A stretch of DNA of 20,495 bases from a virus. Under the pieces are notes generated by a model. That model had not been told where the DNA came from, searched no databases, and worked only from the letters and a program-made list of their open reading frames with translations. The translations under genes and the position numbers were made by a program. The stretch covers positions 1-20,495 of the IMG/VR virus record IMGVR_UViG_3300009159_003223. The stretch is one strand, 5' to 3'. Positions 8,277 through 16,025 of this stretch are shown one piece after another; within the stretch, counting starts at the first letter, position 1, and each line of letters begins with the position of its first letter.

Positions 8277-8488
8277 TGATCGAAACACACAAAAGAACTC
8301 TAGTGCGAATGCTTACATATCGCATTACTGCTTGGTTGTTTACAATCCTGTGGACCTATTTTTTCACAGGAGATTTAGGTAGTGCTACTGGATTTGCCAC
8401 TGCACTACATATTCTTTTAAGCATTGACTATTACATACATGAACGAATCTGGCTCAGAATCAAATGGGGTAGAGTTGACCCAAGATAA
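8276..8488 (+). CDS. Small DUF2061-family membrane protein
   Basis: A 70-aa protein matching the DUF2061 pattern: an N-terminal ETHKRTLVRMLTYRI, a first membrane segment (about residues 17-31, AWLFTILWTYFFTG), a second hydrophobic helix (about 36-53, GSATGFATALHILLSIDY), then YYIHERIWLRIKWG, the hallmark HER-W ending. The family is common in bacteria and found in phages but has no established function. The stop codon of the clamp gene supplies its start (TAATG), and it overlaps the following gene by 50 nt, so translation is probably coupled to the clamp. Confidence 0.8.
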   Translation: MIETHKRTLVRMLTYRITAWLFTILWTYFFTGDLGSATGFATALHILLSIDYYIHERIWLRIKWGRVDPR

Positions 8489-10046
8489 TTTAACTGCCAA
8501 GCAGAATGACTACGCTGTGTTCCTTCCGGCCATCAGCGGGTTCTATGCCACATTCATAGGCAAGCAAAGGAATGAACCATATGTGGATCCGGCTCGACTT
8601 CCTCAGGGCATTACTGATATGGAGCAACTTAATTGGCTCAACTCCAACAAAGCTCTTTTCCCGTACAAGTGGTCACTCTACTCTGGAGGACATGCTAATC
8701 TCGATCTTGCAAAACAAGACTGGTCAGAAGACATGGTACGGAACAGAGAGCCTGGTACTTTCATCCTCGGCGACTCAGGTGGGTTTCAAATTGCCAAGGG
8801 TCTTTGGGAAGGTGATTGGAAAGCCAACTCAGGTTGTGTTAAGGCTCAAAAGAAACGAAGTCTAATCTTAAACTGGTTAGATAACGTTGCTGACTATGGC
8901 ATGATCTTGGATATTCCCACATGGGTTATTCACGACAAACGTGTGTCGGGGATTATTGGATTCAGCACAACGGATAAAAAATTAGCATTGCAACAGGCAG
9001 TGGATGCTACCAAGTTCAACAACGAGTACTTCATGAAACACCGCAAAGGTGTAGCAAATGGTGGTGCCAAGTTCTTGAACGTGTTGCAAGGTGACAACCA
9101 TACGTCAGCAGATCAATGGTATGAGACCATGAAGGAATACTGCGATCCTGTCAAATATCCAACCACCCACTTCAACGGTTGGTCAATGGGTGGACAGAAC
9201 ATGTGTGACGTACACCTGGTGCTTCGCAGACTGGTAGCACTACGCTATGACAATTTACTTCAAGAGGGCAAACATGATTGGATGCACTTCTTGGGAACCT
9301 CCAAACTGGAGTGGGCTGTTTTATTAACTGTAATCCAAAGGGCCGTAAGAAAATATGTCAATCCAAACTTCACTATCTCGTTTGACTGCGCCAGTCCGTT
9401 CCTTGCAACAGCAAACGGACAGGTCTACTTTGAAAACGTGTTTGAACACGATAGCAAGTGGTCGTATCGCATGGCTCCTTCAGCCGACGACAAAAAGTAT
9501 TCCACAGACACACGCAAGTGGGGAACAGGTGTAGTAGCAGATGGCATCTATCCACGCTGGGAAGATTCACCCATAAGTGATTTGCTGAAGATGAAAGATA
9601 TTTGCATCTACAAGCCCGGTGATCTAAATAAGATTGGCAAAGAAGGCAAGACATCGTGGGACAGTTTCTCATATGCTTTGCTCATGGGCCATAATGTTTG
9701 GATGCACTTGACAGCAGTACAAGAAGCCAATCGACGTTTTGATGCAGGAGAATATCCTGCCATGATGCGTAGGTCAGGTGGAGACTATGCTCGGTTTGAA
9801 GACATTGTGGAGGCAATCTTTGCGGCACCAGATCGAGCAACTGCTGACGCTATTATCGAAGAGTATGATACATATTGGATGGAGATTGTGGGCACCCGAG
9901 GATTCAAAGGCAAGAAAACCAAGAATGCTAGAACACAATTCAATGCATTATTTGAATTTGAAGAAACTGACTCTGTACAACCAACCGATGATAGTGTACA
10001 ATTAGACACATCAGCATTAGATCAATTAGAAAATGAACAGACCTGA
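8439..10046 (+). CDS. dpdA: DpdA/TGT-like 7-deazaguanine DNA transglycosylase
   Basis: A 535-aa protein with the landmarks of tRNA-guanine transglycosylase-type TIM barrels: GDSGGFQ at 111-117 (general acid Asp112), FLNVLQGDN at 212-220 (TGT: VQGG), GWSMGGQN at 247-254 (TGT: GLAVGG), HFLGTSKLEW at 283-292 (TGT: YLMGVGKPED) and ISFDCASP at 313-320 with Asp316 in place of the nucleophile in FDCVLPTR. The TGT zinc motif CxCxxC is absent, as in DpdA, which swaps guanine for preQ0-type bases in DNA rather than tRNA. It is longer than many DpdAs; about 60 C-terminal residues are acidic and low complexity. ATG 8439 is preferred over an upstream TTG at 8424; neither has a clear Shine-Dalgarno, so reinitiation after the overlapping DUF2061 gene is likely. 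folE and queD homologues in the window support the call. Confidence 0.78.
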   Translation: MNESGSESNGVELTQDNLTAKQNDYAVFLPAISGFYATFIGKQRNEPYVDPARLPQGITDMEQLNWLNSNKALFPYKWSLYSGGHANLDLAKQDWSEDMVRNREPGTFILGDSGGFQIAKGLWEGDWKANSGCVKAQKKRSLILNWLDNVADYGMILDIPTWVIHDKRVSGIIGFSTTDKKLALQQAVDATKFNNEYFMKHRKGVANGGAKFLNVLQGDNHTSADQWYETMKEYCDPVKYPTTHFNGWSMGGQNMCDVHLVLRRLVALRYDNLLQEGKHDWMHFLGTSKLEWAVLLTVIQRAVRKYVNPNFTISFDCASPFLATANGQVYFENVFEHDSKWSYRMAPSADDKKYSTDTRKWGTGVVADGIYPRWEDSPISDLLKMKDICIYKPGDLNKIGKEGKTSWDSFSYALLMGHNVWMHLTAVQEANRRFDAGEYPAMMRRSGGDYARFEDIVEAIFAAPDRATADAIIEEYDTYWMEIVGTRGFKGKKTKNARTQFNALFEFEETDSVQPTDDSVQLDTSALDQLENEQT

Positions 10047-10560
10047 ACATGAAAACGTCGACTTCTTTGTAGGCACAGAAGTTGAACACACTCCAGCCTT
10101 TGGCAAGAGAACTTTGTTTGTTGTGGGATGGCAACCTGTACTCGAAATTGTCAAAGTACTGGCCAAACACAACTCCTACGAAGACAAGTCCAAACACATT
10201 GAGCACATTTTCTTTGGCGCCAATCACAGTTTTCATCCTGCCAATCGACTGGAATGGCAACGCTGGGAAAGCATGATTGAACCGTTCCTGCGTGACGGCC
10301 ACTTGTGCAGTTTGGATATTCCAATCACTCATGTGGAGGAATTCAACGATGGCGGACTCTGTGAACACAATAACTTTATTCCACAGATTCGAGTAAGCAT
10401 TCCATATACAAAGCTGTGGAATTATAATACAATGTTAAAAATAGATGACAAAGACTTCAACGCTACCAATCCCGGCGTTTGGTGTCATAGTTTGCATGGC
10501 CTAATGAGCCGTAGAACATTTACTTCATGGGATGACTACAAGCAGGACAAAAAGTTATGA
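10033..10560 (+). CDS. Unrecognised protein adjacent to dpdA
   Basis: A 175-aa soluble protein with no family I can name. It alternates hydrophobic strands and helices: RTLFVVGWQPVLEIVKVLAKH (split by Gly-Trp, about 26-45), HIEHIFFGANHSFHP (about 56-70), LCSLDIPITHVEEF (about 93-106) and PQIRVSIPYTKLW (about 118-130). It has three scattered cysteines and many histidines but no CxxxCxxC radical SAM motif. The layout could fit a reduced alpha/beta barrel. It overlaps dpdA by 14 nt and the next gene by 4 nt (ATGA), so it is probably co-translated with dpdA and may act in the same modification. Function unknown. Confidence 0.75.
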   Translation: MNRPEHENVDFFVGTEVEHTPAFGKRTLFVVGWQPVLEIVKVLAKHNSYEDKSKHIEHIFFGANHSFHPANRLEWQRWESMIEPFLRDGHLCSLDIPITHVEEFNDGGLCEHNNFIPQIRVSIPYTKLWNYNTMLKIDDKDFNATNPGVWCHSLHGLMSRRTFTSWDDYKQDKKL

Positions 10561-11015
10561 ACCAACGAGATCAAGCACTAACAGAACAGCGTGAGCGAAT
10601 CATGAGCCAAGCGGAACGTAAAATTTGGGTCACGTTCCGCAAAGAAGGGATTCACAAATATCCCGCGGCAGCAACAGACCCTTCATTAGCAACAGGAGAT
10701 GAATATGATGTTTCGTTTTTGGCCAGTCCTCATCGCCATATTTTTCATTTCAGGGTTTGGATTGACGTATTCCACAACGACAGAGATGTGGAATTTATAC
10801 AATTCAAGCGATGGCTCGAAAAACTGTATTCTAGCAACCAAGGTGTATTGTCGCTAGACTACAAAAGTTGTGAGATGATCGCTGACGATCTGTATCTACA
10901 GATTGCAACAAAGTATCCAGATCGTGCGGTCTGGATTGAGGTGGCCGAAGATGGTGAGAACGGTGCCTTGATCAAGTATGAACTTTCTCGCCCTAGTCTG
11001 TCAATAAAAATTTAA
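10557..11015 (+). CDS. Possible T-fold (PTPS/QueD-like) protein
   Basis: A 152-aa protein of uncertain family. Segment 59-88 holds three histidines (His59, His61, His64) followed by strand FRVWIDVFHNDRDVEFIQFKRWL, like the strand and DF/EF-lk helix of 6-pyruvoyltetrahydropterin synthase folds. SCEMIADDLYLQIATKYPDR (about 104-123) resembles the T-fold helix with its conserved substrate Glu (Glu106), and VWIEVAEDGENGA (about 125-137) resembles the closing V-x-V-x-E strand. The PTPS catalytic Cys motif is not seen. ATG 10557 overlaps the upstream stop (ATGA); an in-frame ATG at 10602 is an alternative. Neighbouring dpdA suggests a deazaguanine or pterin role, which is inference. Confidence 0.45.
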   Translation: MNQRDQALTEQRERIMSQAERKIWVTFRKEGIHKYPAAATDPSLATGDEYDVSFLASPHRHIFHFRVWIDVFHNDRDVEFIQFKRWLEKLYSSNQGVLSLDYKSCEMIADDLYLQIATKYPDRAVWIEVAEDGENGALIKYELSRPSLSIKI

Positions 11016-11025
11016 GGAACACAAA

Positions 11026-11250
11026 ATGGCCAAGCCATCATTTAAACACAATCCTCGTGTGGCTGAAATCTTCAACGATCTGGAAGTATTCATGGAATTC
11101 TGTCAGGACTACGGCTACAGATATAACGAGTCGGACCTGTATAATTTCAAGAGTTATGCATGGCAACAGTTTAACAAGTGGCATGCAGGCAAAAACGCCA
11201 AGAACATGTGGAGCGAAGATACTCGCAGACTGGCCGGATTCCGCGCATGA
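11026..11250 (+). CDS. Small conserved-looking hypothetical protein
   Basis: A 74-aa basic, aromatic-rich protein (EFCQDYGYRYNESDLYNFKSYAWQQF split over 26-51) with no membrane segment, no cysteine pair and no recognised motif. The start has an AAGGA Shine-Dalgarno at 11013-11017. The stop overlaps the following glycosyltransferase start as ATGA at 11247-11250. Compact composition and coupling to both neighbours argue it is a real gene. It may be a small DNA- or protein-binding accessory factor, but nothing in the sequence decides this. Confidence 0.7.
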   Translation: MAKPSFKHNPRVAEIFNDLEVFMEFCQDYGYRYNESDLYNFKSYAWQQFNKWHAGKNAKNMWSEDTRRLAGFRA

Positions 11251-12461
11251 GAAAACTATACTACATGGGCTTGGAGAGCTACGAAGCCCGCTACACACTA
11301 CAATTGACAGAGTGGAACCGACGTGTGTTTGACCGTAGAGGTCTTGATGTTGTGTATGTGCCAGGCACCACCATTGACAACACACAGGCCATATCAGTTG
11401 GGCAAGTGCTAGACGCACATGGTCGCAGTTACTTTGCCATGAGCCAGATGATGAACTTGGTTCAGCTCATGAAGAACGGCGAAGTAACTGCGGAAGATGT
11501 TATCTACTTTGAAGACATGTTCCAACCTGGCTTTGAAAGTCTTGGTTACATTATGAATCAGATTCCTCGAGAACAATGTCCACGTATCTTCGTACGTTGT
11601 TTGGCACAAGCTATTGACCCTGATGACTTTGTGCATGTATGGGGACTACAAAAGTGGATGGGACTATATGAACAAATGGTCAATGAGATGGTGGCTTTCT
11701 CGGGGGGTGCAGTATTGGCAACCAATGAGGAAATGGTCGCCCACATGCGCATTGCTGGATGGACTGCTCCGATCTACAACATTTCCGGTCTTGCATTTGG
11801 AAAAGCAGAAGTTCTTGGACGCATTGGCGGTAAAGAAAATATTAAATCTTTCGCGCTTCGTCCCCGGAGAGTTGGCTTTGCAGCTAGGTTTGACCAAGAG
11901 AAACAACCTGGCTTCTTTATGGATCTCATTGAGATGTATGGTGAACTCACCAGCGAACCGTGTGAGTTTGCAATATACAGTGGCGGACCTTTGCGATCCA
12001 ACAACCCAGAGTATGTTGAACGTGCCCGCCGTATGGAGGCAGAGGGGCGACTCAAGATCTATGACAACATAAGCAAGAATGAATACTATGCTCATCTCAA
12101 TAACACTCGTGTGCTGTTTAATTGTGCTTTACAAGACTGGGTCTCTAACACAGTTTCCGAGGCAGATACTCTCGGATGTAATGTATTGTATCCAGCGTAT
12201 CGTAGTTTCCCCGAAACCTTTGCTAATGATCCCAACCGCCTTTACGTACCATGGAGCATAGACGATGCCTATCACAAAATGTGTAATCTTTTGCAGACTC
12301 CTCATCACAACATGGGCCTTATTAGTGATTGGAATAATGGGACTGTTGATCGGGTTATTGATATTATTACCGATCAAGGTCATCAGTGGGATCGTTCGGG
12401 GTCTCGCTACCGAGATCATGTCCCGCACGAAAAATACCAAGTTGTAAAGATTGAAAAATGA
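11247..12461 (+). CDS. GT-B fold glycosyltransferase, GT4-like
   Basis: A 404-aa protein, MRKLYYMGLESYEARYTLQL at its start. A longer frame opens at 11178 inside the preceding gene, but ATG 11247 in an ATGA overlap is the likely start. The C-terminal half shows the nucleotide-sugar domain: RRVGFAARFDQEKQP (about 207-221), FAIYSGGPLR (about 240-249), LKIYDNISKNEYYAHL (about 270-285) and VLFNCALQDWVSNTVSEADTLGCNVLYP, where Glu in VSEA is the GT4-type ribose/phosphate ligand (E-x7-E region). No membrane anchor is seen. With the epimerases downstream it probably consumes a sugar made by this cluster. Acceptor is unknown. Confidence 0.72.
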   Translation: MRKLYYMGLESYEARYTLQLTEWNRRVFDRRGLDVVYVPGTTIDNTQAISVGQVLDAHGRSYFAMSQMMNLVQLMKNGEVTAEDVIYFEDMFQPGFESLGYIMNQIPREQCPRIFVRCLAQAIDPDDFVHVWGLQKWMGLYEQMVNEMVAFSGGAVLATNEEMVAHMRIAGWTAPIYNISGLAFGKAEVLGRIGGKENIKSFALRPRRVGFAARFDQEKQPGFFMDLIEMYGELTSEPCEFAIYSGGPLRSNNPEYVERARRMEAEGRLKIYDNISKNEYYAHLNNTRVLFNCALQDWVSNTVSEADTLGCNVLYPAYRSFPETFANDPNRLYVPWSIDDAYHKMCNLLQTPHHNMGLISDWNNGTVDRVIDIITDQGHQWDRSGSRYRDHVPHEKYQVVKIEK

Positions 12462-13408
12462 GTGTGGTAATTGTTACCGGCGTAGCCGGATACATTGGTG
12501 GACAGACTGCCTTGCTGTTGAAAGACGCAGGGCATGAAGTTTACGGCATTGACCGTAGAGAACCACCCAAACATCTGCGTGGTATCTGCGACAAGTTTTT
12601 GTACCAAGACTTTGCCAGTGATGTGGCCTTGAGTTACATTATTAATAAACAGCCGGATGCTGTGATTCACTGTGCTGGAACAAGTTTGGTAGGACCAAGC
12701 ATGCAAGATCCTGCAGAATACTACAACAACAATGTGGCCAAGACATTGCGACTACTAGACATTGTTCGCAAAAGTTTGCCACGCTGTAGATTCGTGTTCA
12801 GTTCTAGTGCAGCCACCTACGGTGAACCCATGGTAAGTGCATGTTACGAAACTGATAGTTGCGTACCGTTGTCACCGTATGGTGAAAGCAAACTGATGAT
12901 TGATATGATATTGGAATCATACCACCGAGCATACAATCTCAACTATGTTAGTTTCCGATACTTCAATGCTTGCGGTGCCGATCCCAAAGGTAGACACGGA
13001 CAAGAACCTGGTGCCACACACTTGATTGCCAAGTTGCTGGAAGCCACAAGAGATAATGGACAATTTAGAATATATGGCGATGACTATCCTACTGCTGATG
13101 GCACTTGTATCAGGGATTATGTACACGTCGAAGACATCGCTCGAGCACATGCCTTAGCATTGTCTTCGTCTATTCCTGCAGGTATATATAACCTTGGGTC
13201 AAACTCGGGAACCAGTGTCAAACAAGTAATGGATCGGGCAAGAAAGATTGTTGGCAAAATGCCCTACATTGGTATAGAACAACGACGGGCCGGCGACCCT
13301 CCTGAGTTAACTGCAACCTCTAAAAAGTTTGATGCAGTAGCAGGTGTCTGGCGTCATCATGATCTAGACGCAATGATTCAACACGCATGGACATGGTACA
13401 ATAAATGA
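12458..13408 (+). CDS. galE: UDP-glucose 4-epimerase-like extended SDR enzyme
   Basis: A 316-aa NAD-dependent sugar epimerase. Residues 7-13 hold the GxxGxxG dinucleotide motif (GVAGYIG). VFSSSAATYGEP (about 112-123) carries the catalytic Ser, and Tyr141-x3-Lys145 (YGESK) is the catalytic pair. RYFNACGADP (about 168-177) and GTCIRDYVHVEDIARAH (about 213-229) are the GalE-type substrate motifs. All catalytic residues are intact. Length is slightly below the 338 aa of E. coli GalE. Overlap is ATGA on both sides. The exact 4-epimerase specificity (UDP-Glc/Gal, GlcNAc or another sugar) cannot be fixed from sequence alone. Confidence 0.85.
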   Translation: MSVVIVTGVAGYIGGQTALLLKDAGHEVYGIDRREPPKHLRGICDKFLYQDFASDVALSYIINKQPDAVIHCAGTSLVGPSMQDPAEYYNNNVAKTLRLLDIVRKSLPRCRFVFSSSAATYGEPMVSACYETDSCVPLSPYGESKLMIDMILESYHRAYNLNYVSFRYFNACGADPKGRHGQEPGATHLIAKLLEATRDNGQFRIYGDDYPTADGTCIRDYVHVEDIARAHALALSSSIPAGIYNLGSNSGTSVKQVMDRARKIVGKMPYIGIEQRRAGDPPELTATSKKFDAVAGVWRHHDLDAMIQHAWTWYNK

Positions 13409-14313
13409 AAATTTTTATAACTGGGGTATCTGGGTTTATTGGCAGTCACTTGGTTCCGTTGATGTCACAACATGAAGTTGTAGCACTCAGAGCTGACTTG
13501 CTGGACTTTGATGCAGTACGTAAAGAAGTACAAGCAGCTAATCCTGACATTATAGTACACTTGGCCGCACGTACAGAAGTTGAAAAAAGTTTCTACGAGC
13601 AAATTAGTTTTAGCCAAGTTAACTATGTTGGTAGTGTGAACTTAATCGAAGCCGCAAAAACTTGTAGCAATTTAAAAAACTTTGTGTTTGCCAGTACTAT
13701 GGAAGTGTACGGCTGGCAACCTATTAGTGATCAAGTTAAAAATCATGAAATTATAAATAGTGTAGCGTTCGATGAAAATACCGAACCTCATCCAAATGCA
13801 CCGTATGCTGTGGCCAAACTGGCAGTAGAAAAGTACTTGGAATATATACATCGTAGCCAAGGATTCCCGTTTACTGCTATTAGACAGACCAACGCATATG
13901 GTCGCCAAGACAATGACTTTTTTGTTACCGAGCAAATTATTAGTCAGATGCTCAAAAACCCCGAAGTGATAACCTTAGGATACGCAGATCCGTATCGTAA
14001 TTTTATCTTCGTCAACGACTTGTTAGATGCATGGTTGTCGGTTATACACAATCCAGAACTGTGTAATGGAAAGATTTTTACTATCGGTCCAGATCATCCA
14101 GTTAAAATACGTGACCATGCTGACTACATTGCTAGACAGTTAAAATGGAATGGCACTATCAAGTGGGATACAAAACCCAAAAGACATGGTGAAATATATT
14201 GGCTTAACAGTAACAATAACCTAATTACAACAACATTAGGATGGAAACCCAAGTGGACTTATGAACAAGGTATCGCAAGGACAATTGATATATGGCAAAA
14301 GAAGTTACACTAA
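13405..14313 (+). CDS. NAD-dependent nucleotide-sugar epimerase/dehydratase
   Basis: A 302-aa extended SDR enzyme, distinct from its neighbour. It shows GVSGFIGSH (residues 7-15, cofactor binding), LAARTEVEKS (about 53-62, the H-L-A-A motif), FVFASTMEVYGW (about 92-103, catalytic Ser/Thr) and Tyr134-x3-Lys138 in PYAVAK. YADPYRNFIFVNDLLDAW (about 191-208) is the usual R-x-F-x-x-V-x-D motif. Members act as 4-epimerases, 4,6-dehydratases or decarboxylases on nucleotide sugars. It overlaps the gene before by ATGA and the next by 22 nt. The coding sequence appears more AT-rich than the polymerase and dpdA regions. Confidence 0.85.
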   Translation: MKIFITGVSGFIGSHLVPLMSQHEVVALRADLLDFDAVRKEVQAANPDIIVHLAARTEVEKSFYEQISFSQVNYVGSVNLIEAAKTCSNLKNFVFASTMEVYGWQPISDQVKNHEIINSVAFDENTEPHPNAPYAVAKLAVEKYLEYIHRSQGFPFTAIRQTNAYGRQDNDFFVTEQIISQMLKNPEVITLGYADPYRNFIFVNDLLDAWLSVIHNPELCNGKIFTIGPDHPVKIRDHADYIARQLKWNGTIKWDTKPKRHGEIYWLNSNNNLITTTLGWKPKWTYEQGIARTIDIWQKKLH

Positions 14314-15428
14314 CACCCACACAGAAACACTGGGATAACAACACTCTAAACTACGATTTAGAAAAATACAACTGGCCTGCCTGGGCGTTGAGTGTTATAC
14401 AAGAGGTAGCCCCTGATATCAAGGAACTCGAAACACTTCACAAAGTGTTAACACCTACTGAAATTGTACGTGTGGCTGGACATGTGCAAAATGCCTGTAG
14501 TCGCAAAGACTTTATGGAACGATTTGATGCATTTACTGCTGAATATGTGCCGGGTCGCATTGCCAACAAACGTTTTATGATTCAACGGCAAGGTACATTG
14601 CGTGTGGTAATTCCCGAGCAATCAAAAGTTGGGCGTAGACTGCAATTCCACCAAGGCATCTTTGTAGGCAACGGTCGCGGTTGTAGAACTATATGGACTC
14701 CGTTTACACAAGCAGAAAAAACAAACACAATGTGGATCATGGACTTAGATGTCAGCCGCAATGTTACTAAACGTGTGTTAGCAGAAAAATGGAGTCTTGA
14801 ACGATTTGAAGAAGAATGCATGAAACATGCATGGCCTGTTACACTTGATCCTGGCCAGAGTCATTTGTTCTTCCAGGAACACTTGCATGGTAATGTGGAC
14901 AACAAAGAAGGCTACACTCGTGTCAGTATGGACATGCGCATTCTAATCGAAGGTGAGGAGTGGGGCCGTAGATTACCTGGCGGCTTTATGCGGCTACCCG
15001 GAGACCATGAAGTAGCAGAGACTGGCAACTATATTGGCAAGAGCTTTATTACCTATGCAGGGTGGAATTCAACTTTTTCTAAAAACATTCCATTGCCCAT
15101 GCAACGTGCCACAATGGAACCATACTGTGCAAAAAACAAAATTACATACACCAACTACGAGTTTGAAAACGAACACCTAGATTGGCAACCTAGTTTAGAA
15201 TACTTTATCAAAGAGCATCCAGATGGCATTGTGTTATGTAGCATGTACTCATTAACCGATGACGTACAGCGTAGAAGCGAGCTGTTACAACTAGCATTGG
15301 ATCACGGCGTAGAGTTGCATTTTGCTAACGAGTCAGTCAGTTTGAAGTGCAAAAAAGATTTGGAAAAAATTGAAACGTATCTTAATTTTGCTGTTCCAAA
15401 ATTTGGTCCCTATGTTTGGGAAGAATAA
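14292..15428 (+). CDS. Fusion of 2OG-Fe(II) oxygenase-like and LIC12192-like carbohydrate-cluster domains
   Basis: A 378-aa two-domain protein. Residues about 70-240 resemble the 2OG-Fe(II) oxygenase of sporadic carbohydrate clusters: RRLQFHQGIF with His120, TIWTPFTQ, then FFQEHLHGN with His197/His199 and RVSMDMR. Gly122 stands where the acidic iron ligand of H-x-D/E is expected. Residues about 250-375 (GWNSTFSKNIPLPMQR, YCAKNKITYTNYEFE, DGIVLCSMYSLTDD, HGVELHFANES) resemble the LIC12192-type protein found beside that oxygenase in bacterial surface-sugar loci. The two are usually separate genes. Start is inside the upstream gene; stop and next start share TAATG. Function in modifying a sugar intermediate is inference. 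Confidence 0.62.
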   Translation: MAKEVTLTPTQKHWDNNTLNYDLEKYNWPAWALSVIQEVAPDIKELETLHKVLTPTEIVRVAGHVQNACSRKDFMERFDAFTAEYVPGRIANKRFMIQRQGTLRVVIPEQSKVGRRLQFHQGIFVGNGRGCRTIWTPFTQAEKTNTMWIMDLDVSRNVTKRVLAEKWSLERFEEECMKHAWPVTLDPGQSHLFFQEHLHGNVDNKEGYTRVSMDMRILIEGEEWGRRLPGGFMRLPGDHEVAETGNYIGKSFITYAGWNSTFSKNIPLPMQRATMEPYCAKNKITYTNYEFENEHLDWQPSLEYFIKEHPDGIVLCSMYSLTDDVQRRSELLQLALDHGVELHFANESVSLKCKKDLEKIETYLNFAVPKFGPYVWEE

Positions 15429-16024
15429 TGTTTGAAAAAATTAAAAAGTTTGAAGAAGAACTAGCAGAGTTCACCGGAGCCCCGTATGCTGTCATGACCG
15501 ACTGTTGTACACACGCAATCGAATTGTGCTTGCGATATGAACGTGTCAGAGAATGCCAATTCACTCCTTATACCTATTTGAGTATTCCCATGCTCATGTA
15601 CAAGTTGGGTATTGAGTTTCAATACCTGGATCATGCTTGGCAACGTTGGCACGGAGAGTACCAATTCATCAACACAAAGATTTGGGATAGTGCAAGACGT
15701 TTAGAACGAGATATGTATCGCACAGGTTCTATGCAATGTTTAAGTTTTGGACATGACAAGCCTTTACATATAGGTCGTGGTGGTGCTATAATACTAGATG
15801 ACAAAGAGGCATATGATGCAATAATTTGCATGAGGTATGACGGACGTGATCTAAATATCAAACCCTGGATTGATCAAAAAGAATTTAGAGTTGGATACCA
15901 CTACAAGCCCACACCAGAAGAAGCTGTGCAAGGTATTGCGATGCTGGAAGGTCTGAAAGAACACTGCCCAGCACCTCGACAAGTTGACTATCCAGATTTA
16001 AGAACTATCACTATCAAGGACTAA
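15428..16024 (+). CDS. Half-length DegT/DnrJ/EryC1-like aminotransferase
   Basis: A 198-aa protein related to PLP-dependent sugar aminotransferases, which are normally 360-400 aa. It keeps KIKKFEEELAEFTGAPYAVMTDCCTHAIELCL (segments about 4-34, the N-terminal cofactor loop, where T-x-G-T-x-A is replaced by TDCCTHA), FTPYTYLSIP (about 41-50) and SFGHDKPLHIGRGGAI (about 107-122), in which Lys111 matches the PLP lysine. The C-terminal small domain is largely missing, yet the frame is open and the end is followed at once by the folE start, so it may be a natural minimal form. ATG 15428 shares TAATG with the upstream gene. It would be expected to make an amino sugar, if active. Confidence 0.65.
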   Translation: MFEKIKKFEEELAEFTGAPYAVMTDCCTHAIELCLRYERVRECQFTPYTYLSIPMLMYKLGIEFQYLDHAWQRWHGEYQFINTKIWDSARRLERDMYRTGSMQCLSFGHDKPLHIGRGGAIILDDKEAYDAIICMRYDGRDLNIKPWIDQKEFRVGYHYKPTPEEAVQGIAMLEGLKEHCPAPRQVDYPDLRTITIKD

Positions 16025-16025
16025 G

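Noticed and set aside
8439-10046. Calling the transglycosylase a tRNA-guanine transglycosylase
   Set aside because: The CxCxxC zinc motif of tRNA TGTs is absent and the context is phage DNA metabolism.
11178-11246. N-terminal extension of the GT4-like glycosyltransferase
   Set aside because: It lies wholly within the preceding 74-aa gene; ATG 11247 in an ATGA overlap matches the style of the rest of the operon and gives a normal N-terminal strand.
11614-12095. Alternative frames of 140-150 codons on both strands inside the GT4-like gene
   Set aside because: No ribosome site, no domain, and fully inside a gene with recognisable motifs.
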